Part shown: positions 24,050 through 36,700 of the stretch, in pieces | Position numbering within the stretch: position 1 is the first letter of the stretch | Layout of the letters: the number at the start of each line of letters is the position of its first letter | Assembly (NCBI GenBank): GCA_029204225.1 | Contig: CM055092.1 | Location: 79,752,838 to 79,816,837, forward strand | DNA: 64,000 nucleotides | From: Diphasiastrum complanatum | Taxonomy: Eukaryota > Streptophyta > Lycopodiopsida > Lycopodiales > Lycopodiaceae | Reading direction: 5' to 3' | Position numbers and translations under genes: made by a program | The notes under the pieces: generated by a model | Seen by the model: only the letters and a program-made list of their open reading frames with translations | What the model was told of the DNA's origin: nothing | Database searches by the model: none

Positions 24050-24386
24050 CAACATCGCAGCATGTCAAGCTTCGAAAGAAGCTGTATGGATTAGGTTGTT
24101 ACTTCACGACTTACATCACACTCAGTTCAATGCTACCACCATTATGTGTGACAACTTGAGTTGTATTTCACTGTCACTGAATCTCAGGTTTCATGGCAAA
24201 TCGAAGCACATAGAAATCCAGTATTATTTCATTCGGGAGAAAGTTTTCTTAGGGCAAGTGATCCTTCAATATTGCTCCACAACAGAAATGGTCGCAGACA
24301 TCTTCACCAAAGCGCTTCCCAAGATCAAGCATCAAAAGTTCTTCAACATGCTGAACTTGACGAAGATACCAAGGCACCAACCGTGA
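24050..24386 (+). pseudogene. Copia RNase H C-terminus
   Basis: The frame contains ASKEAVWIRLLLHDLH, CDNLSCISLSLNLRFHGKSK, HIEIQYYFIREK and MVADIFTKALPKIKH. This is the complete C-terminal half of copia RNase H with its natural stop at 24386. A polypurine tract and LTR follow within 15 bases. Everything upstream (gag to reverse transcriptase) is missing. Confidence 0.85.
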
Positions 24387-24390
24387 CCTT

Positions 24391-24398
24391 AAGGGGGA
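24391..24398 (+). promoter_or_regulatory. Polypurine tract
   Basis: AAGGGGGA lies between the RNase H stop and the LTR start TGTTGAAAATT. Confidence 0.75.
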
Positions 24399-24399
24399 C

Positions 24400-25456
24400 T
24401 GTTGAAAATTAAGCCCACAGTTGTCTCCTTGGAATTACAACTCAAACAACCAATTTATTTGAAGAACATCTACAATGGGCTTTTGGCTGATCTCCAGCAA
24501 AGGGTAACCAATTCTATCATAATTTCAAGTTCATATGTTAAGTTCAATAATTTGAAGTCATTGAAGACTTGGCCATCTTCAAGGACTTCCACAAAATTAG
24601 CATTTAGAACAAGTTTGCAGAAATACATTACTTTCGTGACAGTCTACAAAAATACTCTAAGTGTCGTGACAGTCTGCAAAAATGAGCTATATTCGTGACA
24701 GTTTCGTCTTTTTTGCATTTTCTTAGAATGCAAAACTAGCATAGTTCAACAATCTAAACTATTTTGCCATAGTTTCGCCTTTTCGCATTTCCCTGAAATG
24801 TGACACTTTAGGCACAGTTCAAAGTTCAACCATTTAAGGGCACCTTCAAATTTTTCACAAAATGTAAAGAGCAAGAAAATTCTCGAAGGTCATCTACTTC
24901 AAGACTTGAACTGTTTTAGGGTATCTTCGACTTTTTCGTAAAAAACCCGAAGAGAGAGAGAAAAAACGAAGGTCGTCTATTTTGAACGAAGGACGTTCCC
25001 AGCCACTTCTCGAAATTTGCGAAGTGAGAGAAAACCACTTCACGTAAAATACGAAGTGAGAGGATTTGTGACATCCTCGTCCACGTCAACATTCACAATT
25101 CGTTGACAGTATACACTATGTACAATTGTCACAAAAGCCATATACTTCCAAGTACAACGACTTACCTGATTAGGTGACAAACATTTAATGTAGTTAATAC
25201 ATGGACGCAATCTATAAATAGATAATCCCAGCACAGATTACTTGAAGCTTCGTCCATAAGACGTATTATTTGAGCCTCCAAGTTACACCGCCATTTTTGG
25301 TTATAACTGCTATTTTATTGTGCTTCAGTGTAATATAGCAGCAACACGCTTTTCTATCTGTGTATAACGTAGATGAATTCTTGTTGTGATTGAATACACT
25401 TTATCGCTATTTGATCATGCTTGTTTACTCACTCTGATCAAAACACGGATGTCTAC
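24400..25456 (+). repeat. 3' LTR of a copia element (right end approximate)
   Basis: It starts TGTTGAAAATTAAGCC after the polypurine tract. The right end is guessed at a TCTACA near 25456. The interior has short repeats of the type CGTGACAGTCTxCAAAAAT (24635-24700) that resemble the start of the LTR at 31149, suggesting related families. Confidence 0.55.
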
Positions 25457-27499
25457 AACTCCTTCGCTTCTTATCAGACGATGGTTGTTTTTAACGCCTA
25501 AGCAACTCGCCATATCATGCTCTTTCCATCTATTTCAGAACCAAACTTCACATTGAATCCATTTTTCAATAATGCCACACACAAACCATTTCTAATCTCT
25601 TAAGTGGACTGTACTCTTGTTTTTGTGAGTATGAATTAATTTTTAAGATCATGTTGGGCAATTAGAACACTTAAAGCTGTAATTATATTTAGCATAAGCT
25701 TTCTATTAATGGGAGAGCTGTTCCACAATATTCCTGCTCTCTTCTCTGTTCGCGTTCTTCTATCTCCCTTGTCCCATCAAACTATAATTACAGAATTCGA
25801 AGGCGTCAAGGACTGTCATGATTTTGCACTTTGACTCAGTCGATAAGACACATAAGAAAAAATATTAAATTCACAATCAAAAGATAAATAACAAAAATCA
25901 TTCACACAATTATGTAGTGATTTGAAGAACATATAGTATATTAGATTGCGCAATTATACATGAGATTGCTATAAGAAAATGTACTTATCAGTAGACAAGC
26001 TTAGAAGAACAATTTAGAACTGGAGGATAGTGCTAGGCATCTCAGCAGGTGCATTATTGATGCGATATATGTGATCTGATAGATCAATACATCTAAGCTG
26101 ATTGTATATGTATTTGAGTTTCTAACTTTGTATATATACACACAGTGCAGTTACTCTATTACACATCATTCATTAGCTGATTGTACAATGAAGTCGGGAT
26201 GAAGTCTCATTTGATAGTAGTAATGACAGTTCTTGAGACATTAATCAATTTTTTTGTGATTTTGTTAAAACCCTAATTTTGATTAGATCTCTAGATTGTG
26301 AGGTTATTGAGCTTGATTTGAGTGTGTTTCAATCTTAGGAAGTGGCGAGATTCATTAATTGAGGATAGATCATAGGTTGATCAAGATTTCACTATTCTAT
26401 GTGTTGATTTGCTTGGTGTAAGTGCTAGAAGAAAACTGAGAGGTTCCATATCTTTGTGATTTATTTTTGAAAGCATTTTTTGTTGTTCAAAAGCACGTTT
26501 TGTGCATTGAAACAGGTGAAAGAGAGGAGTTTGAACCTCTTCAAAGGAGTGTCGAGGCGATAGTTTCGATTCTCAACTATTGAAGGATTGTCGAGTCGAG
26601 GGATTTTCGATTATCGAAGGATCCAACTCTTGTGAGTGGTGACTCTTTGACATTCGTTTGACTTATTCGTTTGACTTTGTGTAGTGTCGAAGTTGCATGT
26701 ATTTATGTAGGTTCTTCATCTAGAAGCAGGTTCCAGAGTCGATAACTACGTCTGGGACTCTGTCGTGGATACCTAAAAGGAATAGGTGGTAACGTATACA
26801 AAGCCAACTGGATTGAAGGGAGTTAAGAAAATTCCAATTGGAATTAAAACTCCGACACTATTTGTTTTCTCTCAAACAAAAAGAAATTGGATTTTTATAT
26901 GTTTAGTTTTAGAATGAAATCTAGGATTGAGAGTAAGTTATGGCATCTTTCTTTGAACACCTTGATCTTGAGTCAAACTCGTCAACTCTTCGCACCTTGT
27001 GACATATTATTGAAGGATTTTGAGTCAAATGTTTTTCAAAATTTTGAGTCAAATCTTGAGGAACCTTGAGTTGATAAGTAATTATTCCTAATATGACCCT
27101 ATTCATGATCTCCACACATGCAAACATGCTTAAGGAGGATCAAGACCTTCATGACCTGCTAGTGATAAGTGACATTTTCACTATTCACGATCGATAAAGC
27201 AATTGGATCAAACAATTATACAATTTGATTACAAAGCTGGTTAACTTCACATAGATCTTTGTATAATATAAATAATAAGCATAAGTTCATGCAAAAAATA
27301 AAAAAGATGCAATAACTACAAAATGACAAACATGGAGTTTGTCATTAACTATAGTTATAAAAAGTAGATTAAACACATTAATAGACACAATACACAATTC
27401 TTACATTTTACTAGTTCTCATAGGCTAAAGTAGTAAAAGGATTGAGTAATCAAGTAATAAATATGTAAGAAACAATAATGACAAAGTACATCAACTAAT
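25457..27499. other. No recognisable gene
   Basis: AT-rich sequence with no coding motif or clear repeat. Confidence 0.4.
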
Positions 27500-28334
27500 T
27501 GTTTAACTAGAGTGAAGGTATTGTGTCAACAAATCGAAGGTGTTTGAACTACCGAATGTTAACAGAACTTGTTTCCACTCTTTCTGAAGCTAATGACTTG
27601 CCATAACAGTTTTTGCAAGTGGTTTTCGAGAAGCCCAACTAGATAAGTGACAACGTAATATGGCTAAGTTCCAATTGCGATATGTGACCTAACAACTGTC
27701 CTCAATTGTCATTTGCCTTAGCCTAAACGACATTCATAAACTAGTATAAATAGTTGATCACTTTCTAGATTCACTTCTTCTTTATCTACAACAGACCTTT
27801 AGTTCTTCCTCTAACACATATTGTTCCTAGAGATTAATATAGCACCTTGCTAGAAACAAATACTACTTATTAGCAAAATTGTCAGACAGAGACAATCATA
27901 TACTCATAGATAGTTTGGAATACGCGGTTGCATCCGCTATTGTTTTCTACTCACAATTCTTCTGATTTATACATGCTACTTACCAGATTGAACATACAAT
28001 TTTATCATGTCCAATATTATGTCAAAATGATCGAATGCTTCTCTGTTCTATTTGTAATCTGATTATGTTATCTTATAATTTTGTTTGAAGTATTCAAATA
28101 TTTCAATACATCAATGTTTATTCTGTTATGTTTGTCTACAAAATCAATCTAACAGATTATGATGATTTCAAAGTTAAAATCACTTAGAATTCGAATGTGA
28201 CAATAGTTGCAATAGTTTTGCTTAATTTGAAAGGCGTACTCGTGCATTAGAAGAGGGATTATTCCATAGAGCCTGATAGTGCATATATAGAATACAATTA
28301 TTTCTCTATCGAACATCCTTTTCTTCTTCCAACA
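27500..28334 (+). repeat. Probable 5' LTR of copia element A (left end unknown)
   Basis: The sequence ends TTCTTCTTCCAACA directly before a primer site. It contains a TATA-like AGTATAAATAG at about 27744, followed by a CT-rich start region. The left boundary is arbitrary, because no second copy was found. Confidence 0.45.
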
Positions 28335-28346
28335 TGGTATCAAAGC
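28335..28346 (+). promoter_or_regulatory. Primer-binding site, initiator tRNA-Met
   Basis: TGGTATCAAAGC lies immediately after the CCAACA end of the putative LTR. A second near-copy, TGGTATCAGAGC, lies at 28358. Confidence 0.8.
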
Positions 28347-28529
28347 CGTAATTCATGGTATCAGAGCTCTATTATTCGATACCCAACATGGTGTCATAGC
28401 AGTAATTTCTGGTATCAAATCATTTATATTGATTTCAAATTAGAGCGTTACATGGTAACAATGTCTTGATATAATCAGATACTATTTTTCATTCTTAAGT
28501 CATCGAGTTATTGATAGACTAACTTCCAG

Positions 28530-30330
28530 ATGGATTCACAAAGCAAAGCTGGTATCACTGTAGATAAGGTAAATGGATCCAATTATTATTTGTGGAAATT
28601 TAAGATGAAGACCTTGTTAATTGCCAATGAACTATGGGATGTTATCACAAGAATCGAATTAAAAATGATACAACCAATTCCAAATGGAAATCGAAGGATG
28701 GTCAAGCTTTCGCACTAGTCATTCTCGATATTTTAGATACCCAAATCGGCCATGTATCTTAAGCTCAAACTTTGAAAGAAGTATACATCCTGAGTGCACT
28801 ATATGATGTGAGGGACGTTACTTCGAAGTTGCATCTCAAAAGGAAATTCTTCTCACTCAAGATGACTAATGGTGATTCGCTTCATAATCACGTTAACCAG
28901 TTCAAAAGTATCTTGCAATAGATGGCAATTGTCAGATCAAGTATCGACGATCAAGACTCAATTATGACATTGTTATCGAGTCTGACACCTACATACAAAA
29001 ACTGGGTGATGATCATTATGACACACTCAAATTTAACTCTCTCAAAAGTAATCGCTATGTTGTTGTAGGAAGACAATCAAAGAAGCTGCATTGAGAACTC
29101 TTCAAATTTAATAACATCATCTATATGTAAACAAATGTGCTAACATAAGCTCTAAGCTATTGACTCCAAAACCAACAAAGAGTCAAAAGCAATTATCGAA
29201 TCCACAACCGAAGAAGAAGATGTTCTATAAGTATTGTGAACACACTGATCATGAGATCCAAGACCGTAGGATATTGAAAGTGAAGAACGCCAACAACAAC
29301 AAGCAATCGGATCAACAAACAAATGTAGTTGCAATTACATCGCGATCTCTAGTTCATGACATGGATGGAGAGTTTATGATTAGAGATAAAAAAGTGCACG
29401 TTGGGTTTCTCGACTCTAGAATATTCAAGATCAAATACGAAGCATATGAAAGTATCGATCGAAGAAAAGCTTGACTTGTCACACGAGGATTTTTTCAGAT
29501 CCCAAATATCGATTATACTGAGACTTTCAATCTGGTAGTAAAACATTCTTCAATTAGATTTCTACTAACGTATGTTGCTATAGCGAATCTGGAAATACAT
29601 CAGATATATGTACAAATAGTGTACTTGAATGGAATCGTAGACGATATCTACATCATATAGCCCGAAGGTTATCTATTAATCAATGACAAAGAGGATACTC
29701 GATAATAGGTTCTCTTATGTACGCGATGATATGTACTAGACTAGGCATAGCTTTTGCAATCAGTTCTTTAAGTCAATATATGTCTAGTCCTGGTGTTACA
29801 CATTGGAAAGCTCTCAAAAGACTTATGAGATACATTCGAGCTACTATGGACCAATTCATACATTATAGAATAATCAATAATGACAAGCTCAATATACTCA
29901 GTGGATATTCGGATGCAAGTTTGGCAAGAGATGTAGACACTCGTAGATTCACATCTAGATTTACATTTTTCCTCAATGGTGGTCCAATTTCATGGAACAA
30001 CCACAAGCAAACCTCAACTGCTCTATCGTTTATAGATGTGGTTGCGAAACTTACTATCGGACATTTGTCTAAAACAAAATTCTCCGACAATTGTCTATTG
30101 TAATAATCAAAGTGCTATTGCTTTATCGACCAACCCCAGATTTCATTCTAGGAGTAAGTACATTGAGATCAAGTATCACTATATCAGAAGTAAAGTTTTC
30201 GACAAAGAGGTTAGCTTGGAGTACTGTCGAACATGAGACATGACAACTTACATTTTCATGAAGGAGATGAGCTTGGATGCACACAAAAGATTTTGTGCAG
30301 AACTAAGTTTGAAGGCCAAAGCATGAATAA
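28530..30330 (+). pseudogene. Copia element A: gag joined to reverse transcriptase and RNase H
   Basis: Gag opens with MDSQSKAGITVDKVNGSNYY followed by LWKFKMKTLL. A decayed zinc knuckle (YCEHTDHEIQD) lies near 29230. The frame then passes without protease or integrase into reverse transcriptase text (TRGFFQIPNIDYTETFNLVV, VYLNGIVDDIYII, PEGYL, about 29470-29660). RNase H follows (GVTHWKALKRLMRYI, GYSDASLARDVDTRRFTSR, CNNQSAIALSTNPRFHSRSK, IEIKYHYIRSKV). Many stops are present. The gag-to-RT joint at about 29430-29470 shows an internal deletion of protease and integrase. Confidence 0.8.
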
Positions 30331-30479
30331 ATGTTGGATTTGTCTAATTTTTTTAAACAATCTGTGTGTCTCTACGACATTTCGATCATTGTGACTTTGA
30401 AGCTTGGATCAAGTAGAGCTACCATCGAATTATCAAAGATAGCTCAAATTCGATAGACGTAGCTCATGCACCGAGGAGT

Positions 30480-31120
30480 CATTGGATTCCCAACACAAAA
30501 TAGATACATTACCAAGAGTTTGAACAATCAAACATCCATAGAGGTTTGGACCAGACATAAACCATCTTTCAAGAGTCTTAAAGTTTTTGGTTGCATTGCT
30601 TATGCTTAGATTTCAAATGAGCAAACTCTAGCATCAAAATCATATTTGTTGTTTACTCAACAATTAATAAAGCCTATAAGCTTTATAACCTACATAGATG
30701 CATGTTTTGGGCAGGAAACATGGACACTATAAAGTCCACATCATGCTTATTCAATAATGATCATATTTCATGGAACAATAGAAAACAAACTTCTAATGCA
30801 GTATCCTATACTGAAGCATAATATATTTCTACGACTCATGCTATAAAAGAGTGTGTATGGCTAAGACAATTATTCTTTATGTTGGGCTGGCTCAGATTAG
30901 TCCAACTCAAATATTTTGTGATAATCAAAGTGCTATCGCACTGATTCCAAGAGTAAATATATTAGATTAAATATCACTACGTTAGAGAGAAAGTCTTAAA
31001 TAAAAAAGTAAGTCTAATTTTCTGCTAAAAACACAATTCATGGCTATAGACATTTTTACTAAGGCTACAAATTTAGAGAGCCATAAGAAATCTTGTGAGA
31101 TGATTAGGCCATGAGAAAGG
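30480..31120 (+). pseudogene. Copia element B: integrase C-terminus and RNase H end
   Basis: At about 30500-30610 a frame reads VWTRHKPSFKSLKVFGCIAYA, the conserved integrase C-terminal motif of copia. At 30790-31110 broken frames give RNase H fragments (AIKECVWLRQLFF ... MAIDIFTKATNLESHKKSCEM). Reverse transcriptase is missing. It ends just before the polypurine tract of the LTR at 31149, so it is a separate element from A. Confidence 0.7.
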
Positions 31121-31140
31121 AATTACAAGAATCCTCATGA

Positions 31141-31148
31141 AGGGGGAG
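31141..31148 (+). promoter_or_regulatory. Polypurine tract
   Basis: AGGGGGAG precedes the LTR start TGTTAGAATTTC. Confidence 0.75.
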
Positions 31149-31847
31149 TGTTAGAATTTCTACCTAATTCTATTCTTTTGAGGACCTGAAAAGTATGCAG
31201 AATTACAAGGCATTCGGAACAGTTTGCAAAAATACCAAGATTTATAGAATAGTCTATAGAAATACAAAGGATTACGACACAGTGCATAAATACACTTGAT
31301 ACGATTACGACTATTTACGACTACTTATGACTATCTACGACTCCTTGCAACCTTACGCTTGCTTACGAGTTTTTACATCTAACCTTACGCTTGCTTACGA
31401 CTTTACAATCACTTAAGGGCTTTAACGTTCGTTTATGACCTTACACGGGGGTATGTTTTAGGACTACTTATGGGCCTTTACGACTACTTACGAGCTTATG
31501 CTTGCTTACAATTTTACGACTACTTACAGGGAGGGCCCTACAGATTCAAATAAGCTATAATCTACTGTTCTTTGTTGTTCTTTGTAAGCTAGTTAGATTT
31601 ATTAGTTTTGCTTCAACTACCATTCTTTAGTATGAAGTAGTTAGCTTTGCAACTAATAGTGCAAACGTAAGTCTAGAAGACAGGCCCAGACAGAGAGCTA
31701 GAAGAGCCTTGTTCCAACACCCTGAAATATTCTGAGTAGTTAGATAGGAAAGATGACAAACTTAGCATCAGTTGTTTGCACAATAAACTTGGGCATCTCA
31801 GTATTGTTTTATTTGTTTTCATACTAATCTGAGAAGTCCGTGCAACA
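31149..31847 (+). repeat. 3' LTR of copia element B
   Basis: It starts TGTTAGAATTTC after the polypurine tract and plausibly ends at TCCGTGCAACA. About 240 bp of its interior (31290-31530) is a low-complexity array of TTACGACTACTTA-like words. Confidence 0.6.
31290..31530. repeat. Degenerate TACGACT/TTACGCTTGC array in the LTR
   Basis: Irregular repeats of TTACGACTACTTACGA and CTTACGCTTGCTTACGA occur without a fixed period. They are confined to the LTR of element B. Confidence 0.7.
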
Positions 31848-32133
31848 ACTAAATGCTTTGCTTCTCTTCTTGCTCTTCTACGATGATCATTATGATGTGT
31901 TAATGTTTTTCGACAAGCTCCAATGGTTTATTTTTTATAACATTCAACAAGTCATCATTCCACATGGTGATTATTTATGGCGATGTGGCCAAGACTATAG
32001 TATTGCTCCTAAAACAATACCCCTTAGTAGGAGACCACTCCCTTTTCTTTTCATACTACCATTCCATTTGATCTTGTGAACAAATAGAGCCCGTTCACTT
32101 AACGTAACCACCCTCCCAACATTTGGAGAGCAA

Positions 32134-32300
32134 GTTTTTTTTTGATGTCAGTGCCCTCACGTTAGCAGCAAGCTAACTGAAAAACCTACACTTGATTTCA
32201 ATACCTCCTCGTTAGCAACAATGTTTTTTTTGATGTTAGTGCATACGTTAGCAGCAAAGCTTCAAGCTACTGAAAAACCTACACTCGATGTGACACTTTT
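32134..32300. repeat. 89-bp imperfect tandem duplication upstream of VPS35
   Basis: A unit beginning with a T run, GATGTxAGTGC and GTTAGCAGCAA, and ending in ACTGAAAAACCTACACTyGAT, starts at 32134 and again at 32223. It lies about 360-530 bp before the VPS35 start codon, in promoter territory. Confidence 0.7.
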
Positions 32301-32660
32301 AAGTGAAAAAAAAACCAAAGTGGAATGATGCATTAAATTCTGTTGGAGTTCATCTTCATCGGTTTCAAATCTACCAAGCTCGTAAAGTCATGGTTGGAAC
32401 CAACAACTAGGGTCCCCTATAAGGTCTTTTTTAATACATTCAAGGAGGTGAGGGTGTTTCCACTACTTCCTGCCTCCTCATCTGGTGCTGGCCAGTGCCG
32501 TGCATGTGGCAAAATACCCTGACGCTTCCGGTTGTGTGCTGCTACCTCTCTTCTTCTTCCTGGCTGGCTGGCTGGCTCGCTCGCTCTTTGCGCTCATTTA
32601 GGTTTTGGATTTGACGCGAGGAGGAGGAGATTGCCAGAGCGATTGATCGATCTGGGAAGT

Positions 32661-33217
32661 ATGCAGGCGCCTGTGCAAGATGCCATCACGGTTGCGGAAG
32701 AGCAGGAGAAGTGGCTGGCAGATGCTATGGCACTGGTCCAGCATCACGCCTTCTTCATGCACCGAGCTCTCGTAAACACCTTCTTTCCATTGCCGCATTT
32801 TACCACATTCTCTGATTAGTTTACGATCCAATATCCTCCTCACATAAATCTGCGCCGCTTTGCAGCAGTTGCTTATGAGAACAAGGAAGGCCAAATCTCC
32901 TTTTGAAATCTGGAACTCTTTCAATTGTTCCACATCACATTTTATGAATTCAATTGGCTGCTTAAGGCTTTGAGCTAGATCATTTATTATTATTCATTAT
33001 GATTTGCAGATGATCCTCTAGCTACAGATGTTTACTGGACTAGTGCCAGCAAACGTTCATCTTGCCATTGAAACAATGCCATCTAGCTCCCTGGAGTGGC
33101 TTTACATATGGCCGTTGTCAGGTTGCATATTGGCATTGGAGTAGTTAAATGTAAACCTCGATCTTTTCAGTGAAATTCGTTTGAAGTGGGTTTAAATTGC
33201 TTAATTGTAATTGTGAT

Positions 33218-33276
<59 letters not shown>

Positions 33277-33712
33277 TCGACTACATTAGATCACCTTTAT
33301 TAACGTCCTGGGAGAACTATTCTAAGATAAGCTTGAACTGATAGAAGAGTCCAGTAGATAAGATGAGCTTTAATAACATAGTAGACTCGAGGTCTCGGCT
33401 GGTCGTCTCCTAGAGAAGAACGACGTAATCTGAGCCTGAGAGCTAGGATGTGGCTGGTGAGTTGATTGATACATATCCTGTCATAGCAAGACCATCTCTC
33501 GTATCATAAGCGCAACACAGCGAGGGTCCTCATATGCAATAAGCGATCTGAGTGTAGTAGGCATGTCCCGGAATAGGCAGTGGTATCTCCCTTTGATCGC
33601 ATAATATATGGGGCATCTGAAGATGAAGTGCTCGTCGGACTCTACCTCATGTAAAGAACATAGCTGGCATAATCTCTCCTCTCATGGTGAACCCTGGAAT
33701 CTGCCGGTCTCA

Positions 33713-33779
<67 letters not shown>

Positions 33780-36700
33780 GTCTACAAAAAACAATAGAGT
33801 TTCAGTTTTGTTCTACGACCAATGATAGAGTGTAAGGTGAAAAAGTGATAGATGGTGGAATGCATTTTGTGAAAACCAACTTGGCCTTTTGCAAAGCAAT
33901 AGATAGAGATGCCAAGTGCATCTAGTAGACAGGAAGCTTGGGAATACCATGATAATTGATGTCCTTGACCAAAGATATATAAGGAGAATGTGAGTGATAT
34001 TCATGGGTAACACGTCCCACTGTTGGCATACTCAATGACCCTTTGTATATATCTTATAAATCGGAAGATAGCCTCAATTTGCAATGGAAGTACTGCAAAC
34101 TACAGAATGATCTGATGTGGAATTGAGGGCGTAGCCCGTATCATATATGATAACACGGTGGCCTGTAGGCGTGAGACATTGGCCTACTTAGTTGAGGTAA
34201 GCCTTGTGCAGCAAGTCTTTGTAGCATACAAAGCCGTATGGTAACTAGGGCATCATATAATCGACACTTACTTGAGGTGTCCCATACATGACGTCTGAAC
34301 ACCTCTCCAAGTTGACTAGGGAGGCATGACCACCCTTGTCGAGATGTAGCTGCATGTCTCATACTGAGGGTTGGATCTCTAAAAAATATCCCCAAGTATG
34401 GATGAGATGATAGTATCATGATACGACCTGCAGTTGCTAGTTGTCTAATGTGAGGCTCTAGAGTTGTTGAAGACCGTGCTCTTAGTCTTCTTAGTGTTGA
34501 CCTCTATTCCCCTTATGGTACAAAAGGAGTGGATGCTGTCCCAGTGTTTGTAGCCCCTCCCGACCGACAGAGCAGTACATGTGTCACATTATTACAGGAT
34601 TAATTAGGATTATTGGGCCATGCCTGTGTGCTAAACCTAGGGGACCTAGTAAAGTCAAGTTAGAATTTAGTTAGACTCAAGGTCGAGATTCTAGTGCTTG
34701 ATTTGGAGCACAAGTTTTGCTATAAATAGGTGCTGGTGCTTTTACCTTCATTAATTAGGCAATTGCTTTTAGGCTGCCTTTGCTTTTGCTTTTGCTTTTC
34801 GGCATAGACCAAAGTCTATAAGTATGTAGTGCGCCCTACCTCATTTGCAATGGGACATAGTTGGAGTTTCTCATCACTTGTATTCTCTCTCATGTGTTTG
34901 GCTATTGATCACAAGAGGAATCTTGTCTTGGGTAACTTGTATGAGCAAGTCGATTTTCTAACATGGTATCAGAGCGTGGTTCAAGACTCGAGAGAACAAG
35001 TAAGTACTCAACGAACGGAGTCAATCATCACATGTAGGTTGATCCAACCATCTTCAAGGTGTGGAGGTGGTGTCCCTAGCCAGCTCTCAAGTTTGATCTT
35101 CATCTACAACGGTGGCAGCTTTGCGAGAGGATCTAGTGCGTAGATAAGAAAACTAGTAGTAGATCTTGATTCTTTACTCTACTCTCATAGTAAAGGTGGC
35201 TTGACATGGAGTGGGGGGTAAGTCCAAGAGGCCCAAATCCTCTACTTGATGGACCCACTTCAAGAGGCCTTCCCCCCATTTCAGAAGGGGTGAGAGCTGC
35301 CCCTAGGTGGCATCCTAGGTGGCGTTGAAAGGTGCCAACCTGGGGTGACACACACACAAAGATTCCTTACCTATTTTGGATTTAAACAATTTATGCTTTG
35401 CCCTCCAAATGAAAGGGCCTTTCGCATGGAATGATTTGGAAGGACCTGGGCTTTCAAATTGGGGGGTACGTGCAAATTTTGAAATGGCCCTGGACTTTCC
35501 CATGTGAAACCACCCTAAGTATGAGAGGTGTATCGATTTGTATGTGTATAACTCGAGCATCAGCAAGCTTTTCCCTAGGAGCATGCATCATGAATTAACT
35601 GTTACACTTTTATAATGATTGAGTACTCTGCAACTCTTAACTATCACTCACAGCTTTTGAATCATATGGTCAACTATAATCCATGTACAAAATATATCTG
35701 CTTTCACAGCTTTGAGCACAACACTTTTGATAATTCTTGATTAGGCAATGTACAACAATTGCAGGACAAGGGGTCGAGGCCTGGCCTAATTGGCATTCAT
35801 TTCTTTCATAATAAGTTATACTGCATCTCTAAATGTCTATTATGTATTAGTAACAGCTGTGGGATCCAGTTGCTGTTTATTATCTTAGTGTATTGCTTGT
35901 GTAGTTGTGCATTTACTGTTGCTTAGTTGTTAAGCTGCCTGATCAAAAGCCTGGTTGACATTCATTTTATGTGCTAAGAGAATTCTTAAATAGGGTTTCA
36001 TGGCTAATGTGCAACTTTTCAATCTTTATTGTTACGCTTGCAATATTTTTTAAGTACCTTGGTGCTTGAAAAATATTGCTCCTCATCAAAAGCCTGGTTT
36101 ACATTCATTTTATGTGCTAAGAGAATTCTTAAAGAGGGTTTCATGGCTAATGTGCAACTTTTCAATATTTATTGTTATGCTTGCAATGTTTTTTAAGTAC
36201 CTTAGTGCTTTCTTGTCACGGTATCGAATTAAATTGGCTGGTTAGTTTTTCACCTCATAGTCAACGGCATTGATGTTTTTGTGAATCAGGATGCCAACAA
36301 CTTGAGAGATGCTTTGAAGTTTTCTGCGCAAATGCTGTCGGAACTCAGGACTTCGAAGTTGTCTCCTCAAAAATACTATGAACTTTGTATCCTTTTACCA
36401 CGAGACTTTAGTAGGTTTTTGATTCTCTGGGTTGTATTTAGGAGGTCTTCATATATTGCAGGGAAAATATACATTTTTCTTGACATGGATCAGACATGAG
36501 AACTTTTGATGAACTACGGAAGTTGGAAATATTTTTTAAGGACGAGACAAAACGAGGTCGTACAAATGCTGATTTGTATGAGCTGGTGCAGCATGCAGGA
36601 AATATCTTGCCAAGATTGTTAGTATTTGACCTTTCAGTTGTTTCATTTGTTGTGCCATGTCTTTCATTTTTTAACAAAGTATGGTGCTTGTGGTTTCTGA

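Larger units (their letters stand above)
32772..36289 (+). other. VPS35 intron 1 (3.5 kb) with transposon debris
   Basis: The donor GTAAAC follows the exon 1 HRAL codons and the acceptor AATCAG precedes DANNLRDA. The intron holds a minus-strand LINE fragment, two (GA)n microsatellites, a copia LTR with primer site, and a 143-bp duplication. Confidence 0.85.

Noticed and set aside
32532-32660. Extension of VPS35 upstream in the same frame
   Set aside because: The open frame continues upstream but contains no ATG before 32661. VPS35 proteins normally begin close to the EEKWL segment.
33608-33835. Glu-Arg repeat frame in VPS35 intron 1
   Set aside because: It is a translation of (GA)n within a broken LINE fragment.
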